DNA of 64,000 bases from Dasyornis broadbenti. Taxonomy: Eukaryota > Chordata > Aves > Passeriformes > Dasyornithidae. The position numbers and the translations under genes were made by a program. The notes under the pieces are model-generated. The model was not told the DNA's origin. It worked only from the letters and a program-made list of their open reading frames with translations, and made no database searches. The stretch is taken from assembly GCA_013397935.1 (NCBI GenBank), contig VZRN01000255.1:772672-836671 (forward strand). The letters are read 5' to 3'. Shown here piece after piece: positions 1 to 10,075 of the stretch; position 1 is the stretch's first letter; every line of letters starts with the position of its first letter.

Positions 1-3000
1 ATCTGATGTACAAAAAAATCTCAGCAATCTTTATTTATTGCTTGCTTGCATCTACACAGATGCTTCTGCTTCTCTGTTAGGGGAGGAAGTGCCAAACTGC
101 TTCCTCTGCCTGGCACTGTCTGTGGGTTGTCTCCTGCACCACTCTACAGAGGAACTGGTGAAAAATTTCATTTCTTCTGAGATGTCAGACTTGGGGTTTT
201 GCACACATAAAATTTGCAAATCTTACTGTTTGTGAAAATCATCAAGGGTTGCTATGATTTAGCCATCATAGATTTCAAACCATTCAATTTTTCCCATTGC
301 TTGTGCTTTAATGCTCTGTTGAAGGACTATGCCTGCTCCTGAAGCCATGTGTACAATTCCTATTGACTTTAATAAAAACTGTACTGGGTATCTGAGACAG
401 AAGTAATTTCATAATATTGTTTTCTTTTCTGCCCCATATTGCTATATTCTGTAGCATCTGTTTAATAAGCTTTTTTTCTCCCACTGGAGATTCTCCTCAA
501 TCCACAGTGGACTGATGACTGCAAGCCAACAGACTTTTTTCATTTGTAATATTTTAGTTGAATATTTGGGTCACAAAGACTGAGATTCCAGCCATGATTT
601 TGCTTTATAGGTGTTCACCTGCCTCCACTGAATTCTTCACAGGATCCAGCTTGCAGTGGTCACCTGGAAAATTCACGCTGTCCTTTTTGCTTTTGGTTTT
701 TAATGGCAGGAGAGATGGTTGCATCCCACTTAAAGCTCAGTTTTAGACACTTCTGGAGCAAAACCTGCTGATCAGATGAAATTCTTCTCTGGTCCACACC
801 ATGATTATCAATATGGTAATTGTACAAACATTGGCTGTATGCAAAGAGTCTGTTTGCTTTCCCGGGAGGCACAAGCAGGGATCACACTGCCATGGGTGTC
901 ACTGATGTAGGAGTGCTCGGAGATGAAAACAACAGCCCCTGTGCCATGACCTCTGCATTTGTCAGGGAGAAATGAGGTGTTGAAATGGCAGGGACACATG
1001 GTTGGGGTGGCCACACTTGCTGGAGATTAGAGCCTTGTCATACTGTTCAGCCCCAGATCTGCAGCCCCTGTCGGGTGGGATTTGTGCCCAAGGCATGCAA
1101 GGAGAATTTATTTCAGCATTGAGTAGGCAGCTGACAAATTTTTCAGCCAAGATTTCAGTTGGAACTTCTTGATTGTTTTTATTTTAATTTCCTCCATTTT
1201 TGATCATAGTAGTGCAGATGTCCACTCTCAGTTGTACATCAACCTGAAGTTTTAAGAGTGTTTGCATGTTCAGGCTTGTTTGTTTCTGTTTCCCTTCAGT
1301 CCTACTATTCCTCCAAAAAGTCTGCTGTCCTTGGGAAGCCTGAGGGATTTTACTGGGCTCCTTCTAGAGGAAATGTGCATGTAAAATCATGGAGATATGA
1401 CCACTTCCTGGGATTGATATCTGCTAACTCAGCTATCACTTCCCTCAGATGGCAACTCTTTCTGGGTTGCTGTCAGGGAACCAAGAATTTCCTTTCCTTT
1501 CATCTCTCCCCTGCAGACCCACTGGAAGCAGATGATGACTACAGGGTAACAGAAACCTTTTCAAAGACAGGTGCTTGCTGCCCTGGGCATGAAGTAGGCT
1601 GGTTTTCAGTGCAGGCTTCACTGATTCTCACAATAAACAGAAGTTCAGTTAGAAGGACTGAACTTATATAAGAAATCATATATAAGAAATCAGTTGCTTT
1701 TTAAATTGAATTGATTTTGTATGGAAATGTCATTTCTAAGGGTGAGTAGCTGATGAAACCTTTTCATCTTCCATGACTAATCCTAACTCTGCCCACATCT
1801 GTTGTGACTGAACATTTTACCAAGTCACGGTTGCTTCAGTGACTTATTTTAAAAGAGTGTAGGTGACTCAGTTGAAGTTCTAGCAACCTCATGGTGAAAG
1901 GTTATGCCACGGTTGACCTCAATTAAGTGAATTACAGCAGGGGCGGATGTATCTTCTGGAGTAAGACCTCCAGTCATGGGCTACAGGGGCCAGCCAGGGC
2001 AAGCCAAGGGAACTTCTGCTTGACAGTCTTAATGCCAGATCACTCCCATAGTCCAAGAGATGGTGGTAATCCAGTGCCTGCTGTGTGTGTTGCATCCAGG
2101 TGAAATGATGAGGAAAAAGAGACGCTTTGGAAGGACTTTTGCTGAGTAGCACAGGGCCAGGGACTCCATAGGGTTAAGTCTGTGTTCTCCTTCAGCTCTG
2201 TTCAAGCTTGAGGAAGCTGCTCATGGAGGGTGTTTGCACTTTTCCATCAGAAATGTGGAGATGTGGGAAACATAGACCTCTCAGCTTCTGTACCAACTGC
2301 ATGCCAGATAGGATTACAGAAGAATAGGAATACAGAAGATTTATTTTACTGTGTAAATTTGAAGTTTGTCTTTATTTAGAAATCAATCAACTTTAAAGTA
2401 TTAGATTTTAACCTGTGGGATGGCTGAGATCTTTATTGAATGCTCCATGATTTACGCTATTTTGTTATGGATGCTTCTTCATGGTATTTCACAGTTTAAA
2501 TTTGTAGCAAATGGAGAAAATCTCTTGTGAACAATGTATGTAATCAATATGCACTGAGGGGGTAAAACAACTTCTTTGCACCCTTTAATCCCAAAGAGAG
2601 GATAAGAGTCAGAGACAATCCGCTAGGCTTCATTGCTGCTAGCAGTGTAGACAAAAATAAAGGCTTGCAGGGTCCTGCTACAGAGTGTAGAAAGGAACAG
2701 TGTGCTGCAGATACTTTCTTGTGGTATATTGGCGGTTGAAATCAAAGGGAGGAGGACAGGAAAACAAAGAATGGGAATCTCTGAGCTGGGAAATGCAGAA
2801 TTACTGCATGTTCTGCTCAAGGTCAACATCCATGGACAGGACTGAATTGCGCTTCAGCCTAAAAAGTTATCAACACCCATATTCAGCTCTGTAGATGACT
2901 GCAAGCATTTTGTAAGTTAATGTTATCATTCTATCAAGATCATGTGGCCTGAAGATCTAGGCTAGTCCTAGCTTCAGCCTTGTATTAGGGTGATTATGGC

Positions 3001-5014
3001 AATGGTGCATGGGGCTTCCTTATTGGGCAAGGCAAGTCCCTAATATGATTGTTGATAATATTTTAGTGATGGAATAATAACTATAGGACTTTGCCTAAGA
3101 TTCTATGTTACTGAGGAACATGTTCACCTAATTGCCGTCAGGCAAACTTTTGGTACATAGGGGAAGTCCAATGAAACATCCCCCTGCTGGCATTCCAACT
3201 GTTTAGCTGCTGCCCTGCTATTTTCTAAATTTATTTTGTAACCAAAGCAAAGCCATTGATTTTCTTAAATCATTCTCCTGACTAAGCAAGGGGCTCTGTT
3301 ATCTCTGAGCCAGGGAAGCATTCTGTCCGTATTCATTCTGGATGGTGCAATGATTCATAGACATTATAAAATAGAAAAAAGCTCAAAGTGAGCAAATCAA
3401 GTTAAATTCACAGGAATTAGGCTGAGCGAGCTGGTTCAGGTCACTAAGATGTTGTTGTGTTACTTTGTGTTACTGAAATAATGGATCCCAGCTTTAAAGT
3501 TTCCACACACTCCTAATTCTGTTGTTCCCCCAAATCAGAACCACAGGTGACTTCTTTGTAATGGTTTCTGGCAGAGTTGCTGCAGAGTAGGTGTTCAAGT
3601 GCAGAACTAACTGTACGGCTCAATGCTCTGTTTAAGATCTAGCTTTTTAATAATCTGAAGAGAAAAAGGAGTCTATTTTTCTACAGACCCTAAAGGCTTG
3701 AAATCAACCTTAAAACAAGTATCTCAGTTTTGTGGCTCAGGCTACTTCCTGAAGTAATCTCAAAAATTGCTGTTTAGTAATTATATTGCATGAGTAACAT
3801 AATGGGGTTTCTTTATTATCATGAATGTCTACGACCAGATGTGTTTCTTTCATTACTTGATTTTAATTGACTTCACATTAGGAACAGGACTCATGCGAAT
3901 TTGCCCCAGGCTCTTGTAATCTAACTTGGGTGTCACCACTGTGACACTTACAGGATGTGGCAGGAGCATAACATTGACTTACACGAGACACTCCAGGGAA
4001 AAGACGTGAAGGAGGTGAAGGGAGACATTTTCACAGTGCCCAGCTGGAAAAGGCAGATTTTTCACATTGTCTCATGCTCCGTGGGCAGCACTGAATCCTC
4101 TCCTCAAGTCATCTCTGACCAGGTGCTGGCAGGATATGCTCTATGGCTTTTCCAGCAGAAATTCCCATGTTGGTTCAGAAACACCAATTACAAGTCCCCT
4201 TTCTGTCTTAAAGGTCACCAGCATGCTGAAAGCTGAGAAGTGAGTCGTAGCCTCTTAACTCTGAATGCCCACTTGTTCCCTGCGTATCCCTTTGCAGAGA
4301 CTTTATCCTGAAATCTGTATCCACTTAGGATGGCCACAGACTAGGTGTAAAACCCTGCCTGCCTCTGCACCAGCTCTACAGCTGAGATGTTACAGGACTC
4401 AGAGACAGAAGTTTGTACTAGGTTATGGCAGCAACCAGAGACTTCTTCTGCTTCCAACACACTTGCTGCTTCATTTGAGGATGGGTAGAACAGAGATTTC
4501 AGCTTCCAGGAGAGCATATACTTGGATATTACCTCCCATTTCAGAGGAGCAGCTTTAGCCACGGTTCCATTCAGCCAGGGCAATACTCAGGAGCCCATCT
4601 AGAGTGAGGAACTTGCCATGAAGATGAAATCTTTCATTCAACTGACCTCTTTTTCTCTCTCGTGTGATCATGGTTCAGATGTGTTTCTGCTTGCTCGCCA
4701 GACAGAGCCCTATACTCCAGTTTCCCTGTACCCTGCCTAGTAATGGCAGAGGAGCACCTTTGAATCCCCACACCCTCCACATGCAGCTTGCTCTGTGAGC
4801 TGCCCCAGCCAAAGCAATAGCTATATTAATTAGCACAGATCCACTCCTGATGTTTTGCACCTGGGACAGAAAACCCCATGTGACTACTCAAGATGAGGGC
4901 TGACTGGCTGGACAGCAGCTCATCAGAAGTGGACCCCGAGTTGAGTATGTCATCCGTGTGCCCTTGCAGAGACTGATGCACACTGGAATACACAGAAAGA
5001 GAGGAGCATAGCCA
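1..5014. other. Unique non-coding DNA, no gene recognised
   Basis: No protein family, RNA gene or transposon is recognisable here. The longest ATG-started frame (1258-1671, plus, 137 codons) has no familiar motif. The frames at 3955-4236 and 4265-4558 (93 and 97 codons) also resemble nothing I know. CpG is sparse and no promoter-like CpG island is seen. The only local structure is the small hairpin and duplication at 1641-1692, listed separately. Confidence 0.6.
1641..1692. repeat. Perfect 9 bp hairpin followed by a 14 bp tandem duplication
   Basis: Bases 1641-1649 (aagttcagt) are the exact reverse complement of 1657-1665 (actgaactt), with a 7-base loop. Directly after it the 14-mer tatataagaaatca occurs twice head to tail, at 1665-1678 and 1679-1692, without mismatch. 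This is read straight from the sequence. The duplication looks like recent replication slippage. No function is implied. Confidence 0.85.
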
Positions 5015-5460
5015 ACAGACCAAGGGAAGAGACTAGTCCCCTCTACTTGTCACTAGTGAGATTGCATACCGGTTACAGCATCCAGCTTAGGGACGCCGGT
5101 ACAAGAAAGATGCTGAAAAGCTGGAGCAAGTCCCTCTGAGGGCTACTAAAATACCCAGAGGGCTGAGATTAGGCTGGAGAAGAAAAAAGCTGCAGGAAGT
5201 TTCTCTAACCTGAAATGGAATTACATGGAACATGTGGCCAGACAGCTCTCTGGATACACAGAGAAAGATGAAAACCAAGCTGCAGCAAAGGAAATTCTGA
5301 CAAGACATAAGGAAAACTTCTTCAGTGAGGGTAGTCAAACACTAAAGTAGCTTTCTCAAAAACTTCACAAAATCTTTGTCTTCAGAAGCATTAGAAACTT
5401 CACTCAACAAGGCTGTAAGCCAGCTGATTTAACTTTGGATATAGTCCTTGGGGCTTAAAG
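5015..5460 (+). mobile_element. Old CR1 LINE fragment, 3' part
   Basis: The order of recognisable blocks matches the 3' third of avian CR1 in the sense direction: a 'cccctct...actagtgaga' block (a battered form of 'cactggtgaggcc'), 'tacaagaaagatgctgaaaagctggag', 'aggctggagaagaaaa' and 'aggaaaacttcttcagtgagggt'. In intact copies these encode the C-terminal end of ORF2, after the reverse transcriptase core. The copy is highly diverged with many stops. The terminal direct repeats of the tail are not clear, so the right boundary is approximate. Confidence 0.75.
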
Positions 5461-6578
5461 AGAGTAGAGGTCAGCCTGGGTGACTTTCAGAGGCTGCTCC
5501 AACTTCCATTTTTGCATGATTCTATGGGTTTTTTCTCTTTCCAAGATCCTGGATGCACTCATGTGCTGTGTTATGGAGAAGTGTATATTTAGGCAAGCTG
5601 AGTGCAAATTCATTGGAAAGCAACATTCCCACAGTGTAAGGGAGAAAAGGCCCCATTCATTCCTAAAGAAGCTCCCCGCTGTTCTGAGGAAGGGGGAGCT
5701 TATGTCATTCTCTCCCTCATCCTCTTCACTGCAGCTCTCTAGCACAGACTAACACTTATATGCTGAGTTTGAAGGCAATGGGCAAACTTGTGCTTATTTA
5801 TTCTAGAAAGGTCACTTCAGACCTCGCATCTGGATTCTGGGAGGTCCAGCCATGACTCAATCATCCAGCCTAGCTGATTTAGGTAGCAGGGAGCCAGCTG
5901 CATTGCTCATGTTCACACATCCAGCATGAGTCAGAAGTTTGGCTTAAAGTTGTAACTGAAAGCCCCTGGCTGCCAGAGTTTTAGTCTGTCACCTGAGGCC
6001 TCCTTTTTGGTTTGACTTGATCCTGGTCCTAGCTCAATGCTTTCAGAAGCCAGCCCTAGCAGTGTGACCTCTAATATGGTAAATCTGCACTATCCCAGTG
6101 GCTCAAGAAGCTATTGCTCTGCAGCAGACTTCCCATGCAGAGTGTCTGTCCAGGATGCACTGACAGCCCATTCTCCATCGTTCCATCCCCTCACTGGCAG
6201 TGGGTCCAGGCAGGTCTGGGAAGCTCAGTCCCATCTGCAAAGTCTGGTTTGAAGAGAGTAGTCATATCCTGAATAAGACTCCACTGAAATTTTCAGATAG
6301 AACTTATTTGTTTGCTGTGGATAGTCCTTCCACTGTGCTTTGAAACGGAGAAATTACAGTCTCCTGTAGGAAGGGTACAATCCTTCAAGATATGCTACTT
6401 GCCTGCACAGCCCTGCAGATCGACTTGGGCATGTTGATTTGGGTTGTTATCTAAGGGCATTTGATTTGTCTAGTCAGGAACTGTTCCAGGATGAATTAAT
6501 GTTATATCTGTGAAACACATCCTGAAACACGGTTTTTGTCAAGGCAATCTGACTTCTCCTGAAGTAGAAGATCACTGT
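5461..6578. other. Unique DNA, nothing recognised
   Basis: No gene, RNA or repeat is recognised. Two frames near 5455-5752 lie antisense to each other (96 codons minus, 90 codons plus) and have no family resemblance. A plus frame at 6037-6252 (71 codons) is likewise unrecognised. Confidence 0.6.
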
Positions 6579-6710
6579 GTCCAACCGTGGAGCTTTTGAA
6601 AACAGATTTTTTATATATCCATTCATTTGTCCAACCTTGAAGCTTTTGAAAACAGATTTTATGTATTTTTCCAACCTTGGAAGTTTGAAAACGGAGTTTA
6701 TATATTTAAC
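6579..6710. repeat. Degenerate minisatellite, about 3 copies of a 40-50 bp unit
   Basis: Three successive units begin with 'tccaacc' at about 6580, 6630 and 6670. Each continues with a '(t)ggaagcttttgaaaacaga'-like block and then an AT-rich run. The first spacing is 50 bp and the second 40 bp, because the first unit carries an extra 'tccattcattt'-type insert. The array is short and imperfect. It probably arose by slippage or unequal crossing-over. No coding role is evident. Confidence 0.85.
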
Positions 6711-8869
6711 CTTTTTTTAAATGATCATTGTGTGGCCAAATTTTCCTACGTTCTTTTTCCTGTTTCTGTTTGAGTGGAAGGGAGGGATTGTCTGCAGTCC
6801 TAACTAGGGATAGGTTCAGGATTAGGCTTCTGGGAAAGCACAGCTGCTAAAAACCCATGCTGGCATGGGTGAGGTTGGCAAGTCATTTGACTGGACTTAT
6901 TTCTGTGTTTAGCCACTGGTATTGCTCCATTCATGTTGTCTAATGGACAAATAAAAGAATATGTGGTTAGGAAAGCCTTATTGTGGTTTTTGTTTTACAA
7001 TCCAAACTCTCAAGAACAGTGACATGCAGTTTCTGTTTCTTCTAGGTTAACAAAGTTTTGGAAAATAAAAAGTTTGCAGGTTGGCACAATGAACGCGAGA
7101 CCAGCAGTTTTATTCTTCCATTGCAATTTTTCTTTTAAAATAGATTGCCAGAAGAGATTACCTTCCACCACAGCTTCCAAGTCTTCCATTTACTGAGTTT
7201 GGATGGCTTTTAACCAGATCATGTTCTGCAACCCTCCCTTAAGTCATCCTCTATCTGCACAGGCTGCTATCTCCTTCTCTTGTGAAAAGCTGGTCCCCCT
7301 GATGATTAAACAAATAGCATTTTCTCATAGACTGTGTAATTGTTGTGCAGCAATGGAAAGAATAGAATAAAATAGAATTATGACTCAGTGCTTGGCAGGC
7401 TGTGGAAAAGAGGGGTGTACAAGAAGTGATTAATATTTTGAGGATTTCTGCACAGAAATTCAGTTTTAAAATACACACTTAGCTGATACAATTAATTAAA
7501 AGATAAAGTGCTTAAGTACTTGACTAATCTATCTGGGACATGGGAATAAAACAGTCTATATTTCTTTGGAAGTATGTAAGTCAAAATAGCAGTATCTACC
7601 ACTACAGATAAATGCCTTGGCAGAATTCCTGTGATAACCCAGATTCCTAAGGCTTTCTTTTCAGCTCTTTTCCTTTCTACAGCACATAGTCAGCTGATTC
7701 CTCTGTTTTTAATGTGAAATCCATTTTAAGTTAATTCATCTCTCATTTCTAAGAACTACCAGACATATGTTTCCTCAGGTATACAAGCATAATTCCTGTT
7801 GATTTTAATGGAAGATTAGTGGAACTGAGAAAAATTTGGTAGCATGTATTTGCAAAAAAAAAGCAGAACAAAAAACCTTGTACTTTGAGAAGACTGTGTC
7901 TAGACAAGGCTTCCAAAAAATTGCTTTGTTCACGGAATTTCATTCTCAAAGTTAGAAATCTTCTTTTCTGAAATACGGAGACAGCTACTGGCAGAAGCAC
8001 TTAACTTACTGGCTGACTTCATTATTGAAGAAATGAATGCTTTTCTCAGAAATTTTTCCCACCCTGCATAAAACAAAAACGCCTCCAAGAAAGCAGCTGA
8101 CAGTCATTTTCCTTTTCCATAGAGCCATGACTAGGGTTGGTGTCTTTGTATCCCTATAGCACAGCTATGCCTGTGACGGAGTTACAGGGCAACAGCAACT
8201 GAGAAGATGAAAACAAAGGATTCAAATCAAGACAAAATGTACTGCTGACAAACTCATAATGAGTACAGTTAAAGTAGAAAGGCTGTGTGAGTCTGTGAGG
8301 AGACAGTTTAAATATTAACATTTAAAAATTAAAGGCTCACCTAGAAAAAACACCTGGAATGGTAGATTTAATTTGTTGTCTTAAAGTCATCTACTTATGA
8401 AAAGGTACTTGGGGCTTGGGTGGCTAGAGCTCTGGGACATGTCTTCCTCCTCTGTCATTCCCTGGTATGCTGTGAGTTTGAGCTTTTAAGCTTTGCTGGG
8501 AGTGTCTCCCTGGCTCATCCAAATGCCTTGCATGTGCTGAAGAAAAAGTCCTTGTGTACCAGCCCAATGGCTTGTGGAGTGGAGCTGCAATGCCCTTCTG
8601 ACATCATGGCGAGTCCCAGGCTAAGCTTCCTGCAGCCACAGAAGAGGAAGAAGATCATCTGTGAAGGGCCTGGAGGAGAGATCATTTCAAACAGCTTCTC
8701 TCCTGGGACAAAGAACTTGTGTCTCCGGGCGGCCTTGTGTGTTGTGTCTCCTCCTTGATCCTGGGGGCAGGAGGGTGTACTGCATCACTGCTGTGGTGGT
8801 CACTGCAGTCACGTTAATTGGCATAATTTGTATGCTCTGCTCCTGAAGTCCCCATACACTCATTGTTCT
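6711..8869. other. Unique DNA, nothing recognised
   Basis: Mostly AT-rich sequence with no recognised gene. A plus frame at 8420-8758 (112 codons) precedes the CR1 relic and has no recognisable motif. It could be unrecognised CR1 sequence in reverse, but I could not match it to the consensus. A near-palindromic 'aagtgcttaagtacttg' occurs at about 7507-7523. Confidence 0.55.
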
Positions 8870-9415
8870 GCTCTCATATCTATTGTATCATGCTCCTGAC
8901 GTCACCCCTACATAACTGGGCAGTGTTTTTATTGCCTTCCCAGGGTACCTGCCCCTGCTTCCCCTGGATGTGCATTTCCTTCTTGCCCTTAAGTTTGGCC
9001 AATGGGTCTAGACACAGTCATGCGAGTCTCTTGCCTTCCTTTCCTGATTTCTTGTGCCTGACAATCAGTGATTCTGATGGAAAGAGTTCTCAAAGACCTG
9101 CCAGCTCTGTTTTGCTCCCTTGTTTCTGAGGGCAGTTTCTCAGGTGGCCCTATTGACCTTGAACAGCTGGAAGTTTTTTCTATAGTTCAGGAGGATCCTT
9201 ACCTGCCATATCCCCCAGGACTGCCAACACCAGTTTGTGATCACTGCAGCCACATTCCAGTCATGGGATTTGTCCCACCATGTCTCAGTAATGGCAACTA
9301 TGACCTAACTTTCTGGCTTTTCAGTGGTTTTCAGCTCCTCCTGTTTGTTGTCCATGCAGTGTGCATTGGTGTAGAGACACTTCAGCTGGGCTGTTGAACG
9401 TGTCACCTTCCTAGA
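8870..9415 (-). pseudogene. CR1 ORF2 remnant, start of endonuclease with internal deletion
   Basis: Minus-strand translation gives the apurinic/apyrimidinic-type endonuclease N-terminus ('LKCLYTNAHCMDNKQEEL'). Shortly after comes DNA matching the 'gagacatggtgggacaaatc' and 'catgactggaatgtggctg' segments of the same domain. The text then jumps to a 'cagtgatcacaaactggtg' block, which in intact CR1 lies several hundred bases further on, so most of the endonuclease is deleted. A later stretch (about 8930-8990) matches the 'aagggcaagaaggaaat...caggggcaggtaccctggga' linker before the reverse transcriptase. Frames are interrupted throughout. Confidence 0.8.
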
Positions 9416-9519
9416 GAAATACCCCCTAATTCTTTTGAGGTATTTCATTGGTGTTTCCCTGTTGGCTCCTGTTACCACAGGAGGCCCTGGCTCATCTCCA
9501 TAAGACTTCAAGTGTGCTT

Positions 9520-10075
9520 CAGTCTAGGAACAGGCTGAGGGCCCTCACTAGCACTCTGTCCCTATAAACTCGCTGTGGATACCCCACAGCTTTTCAGGCA
9601 AGCCTGATATTATCCCCCTCCCCCTTCAAGTCTAGTTTAAAGCTCTGCCAGTGAGCACCTCAAGCCCGTGTGCAAAGACTCTTTTCCCACATCAGAAAGG
9701 TGGATCCCATCTGACACCTGCAGGCCTGGTGCTGTGTAGGTGAGCCCAAAATTGTGGTGACATCAGCCACAGAGCCATGTATTAGTAGACTGAGCCTGTC
9801 TGTTTCTTTCAAAGTTGATAATACAACTGGAAGAAGAGAGGAAAAAGTAACCTGTGCTCCTCATTCCCTTGCCAACAGTCCTAAAACCCTGAAGATTCTC
9901 TTCATTGCCCTTGGGCTTCTTTTCCACCCAGATGAAGGAGTAGTAACAGCTAATAGTTTGAGGGCTGTGCCCATCTGGGAATTTTCTTAGTGACATCCTT
10001 GACCTGGGCCCCAGGGAGGCAGCAAGTGAATGTACCTAGGTCTTTTTGCTGGCATGGGATGTCGACTTCAAACCC
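9520..10075 (-). pseudogene. CR1 ORF1 remnant, SGNH/GDSL-esterase domain
   Basis: CR1-type LINEs encode an ORF1 protein with a lipase/esterase fold of the SGNH family; this is known for the family, not shown here. Visible on the minus strand are the conserved 'CCLPGAQVKDVTKKIP' stretch (about 9970-10020), an 'FERNRQAQS' stretch similar to the family's 'ERNRRVQLVNSWL' (about 9780-9810), and the block V motif D-G-I-H encoded at 9700-9711. The block I GDSL region near 10060 is not preserved: the aligned residues read roughly YYTNG. The block III 'GSN' region near 9920 is also degraded. A stop follows 'QPSNY' at about 9950. The protein is clearly dead. Confidence 0.8.

Larger units (their letters stand above)
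8870..10075 (-). mobile_element. Internal CR1 LINE relic spanning the ORF1-ORF2 junction
   Basis: Read on the minus strand, the segment follows the CR1 internal sequence in order. It starts with the esterase part of ORF1 (the 'CCLPGAQVKDVTKK' block near 10000), passes the end of ORF1 with its '...ctttaaactagacttgaagg' linker near 9640, and enters the start of ORF2 ('LKCLYTNAHCMDNKQEEL' near 9335-9390). It ends in sequence corresponding to the region between endonuclease and reverse transcriptase. Both frames carry stops and deletions, and a large piece of the endonuclease is missing. Most CR1 copies are 5'-truncated and keep only the last few hundred bases, so this piece must come from a much longer insertion whose 3' part is gone. 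Ends are approximate to tens of bases. Confidence 0.85.

Noticed and set aside
9068..9397. Plus-strand frame of 109 codons
   Set aside because: Antisense to the CR1 ORF2 relic; the minus strand carries the recognisable endonuclease residues.
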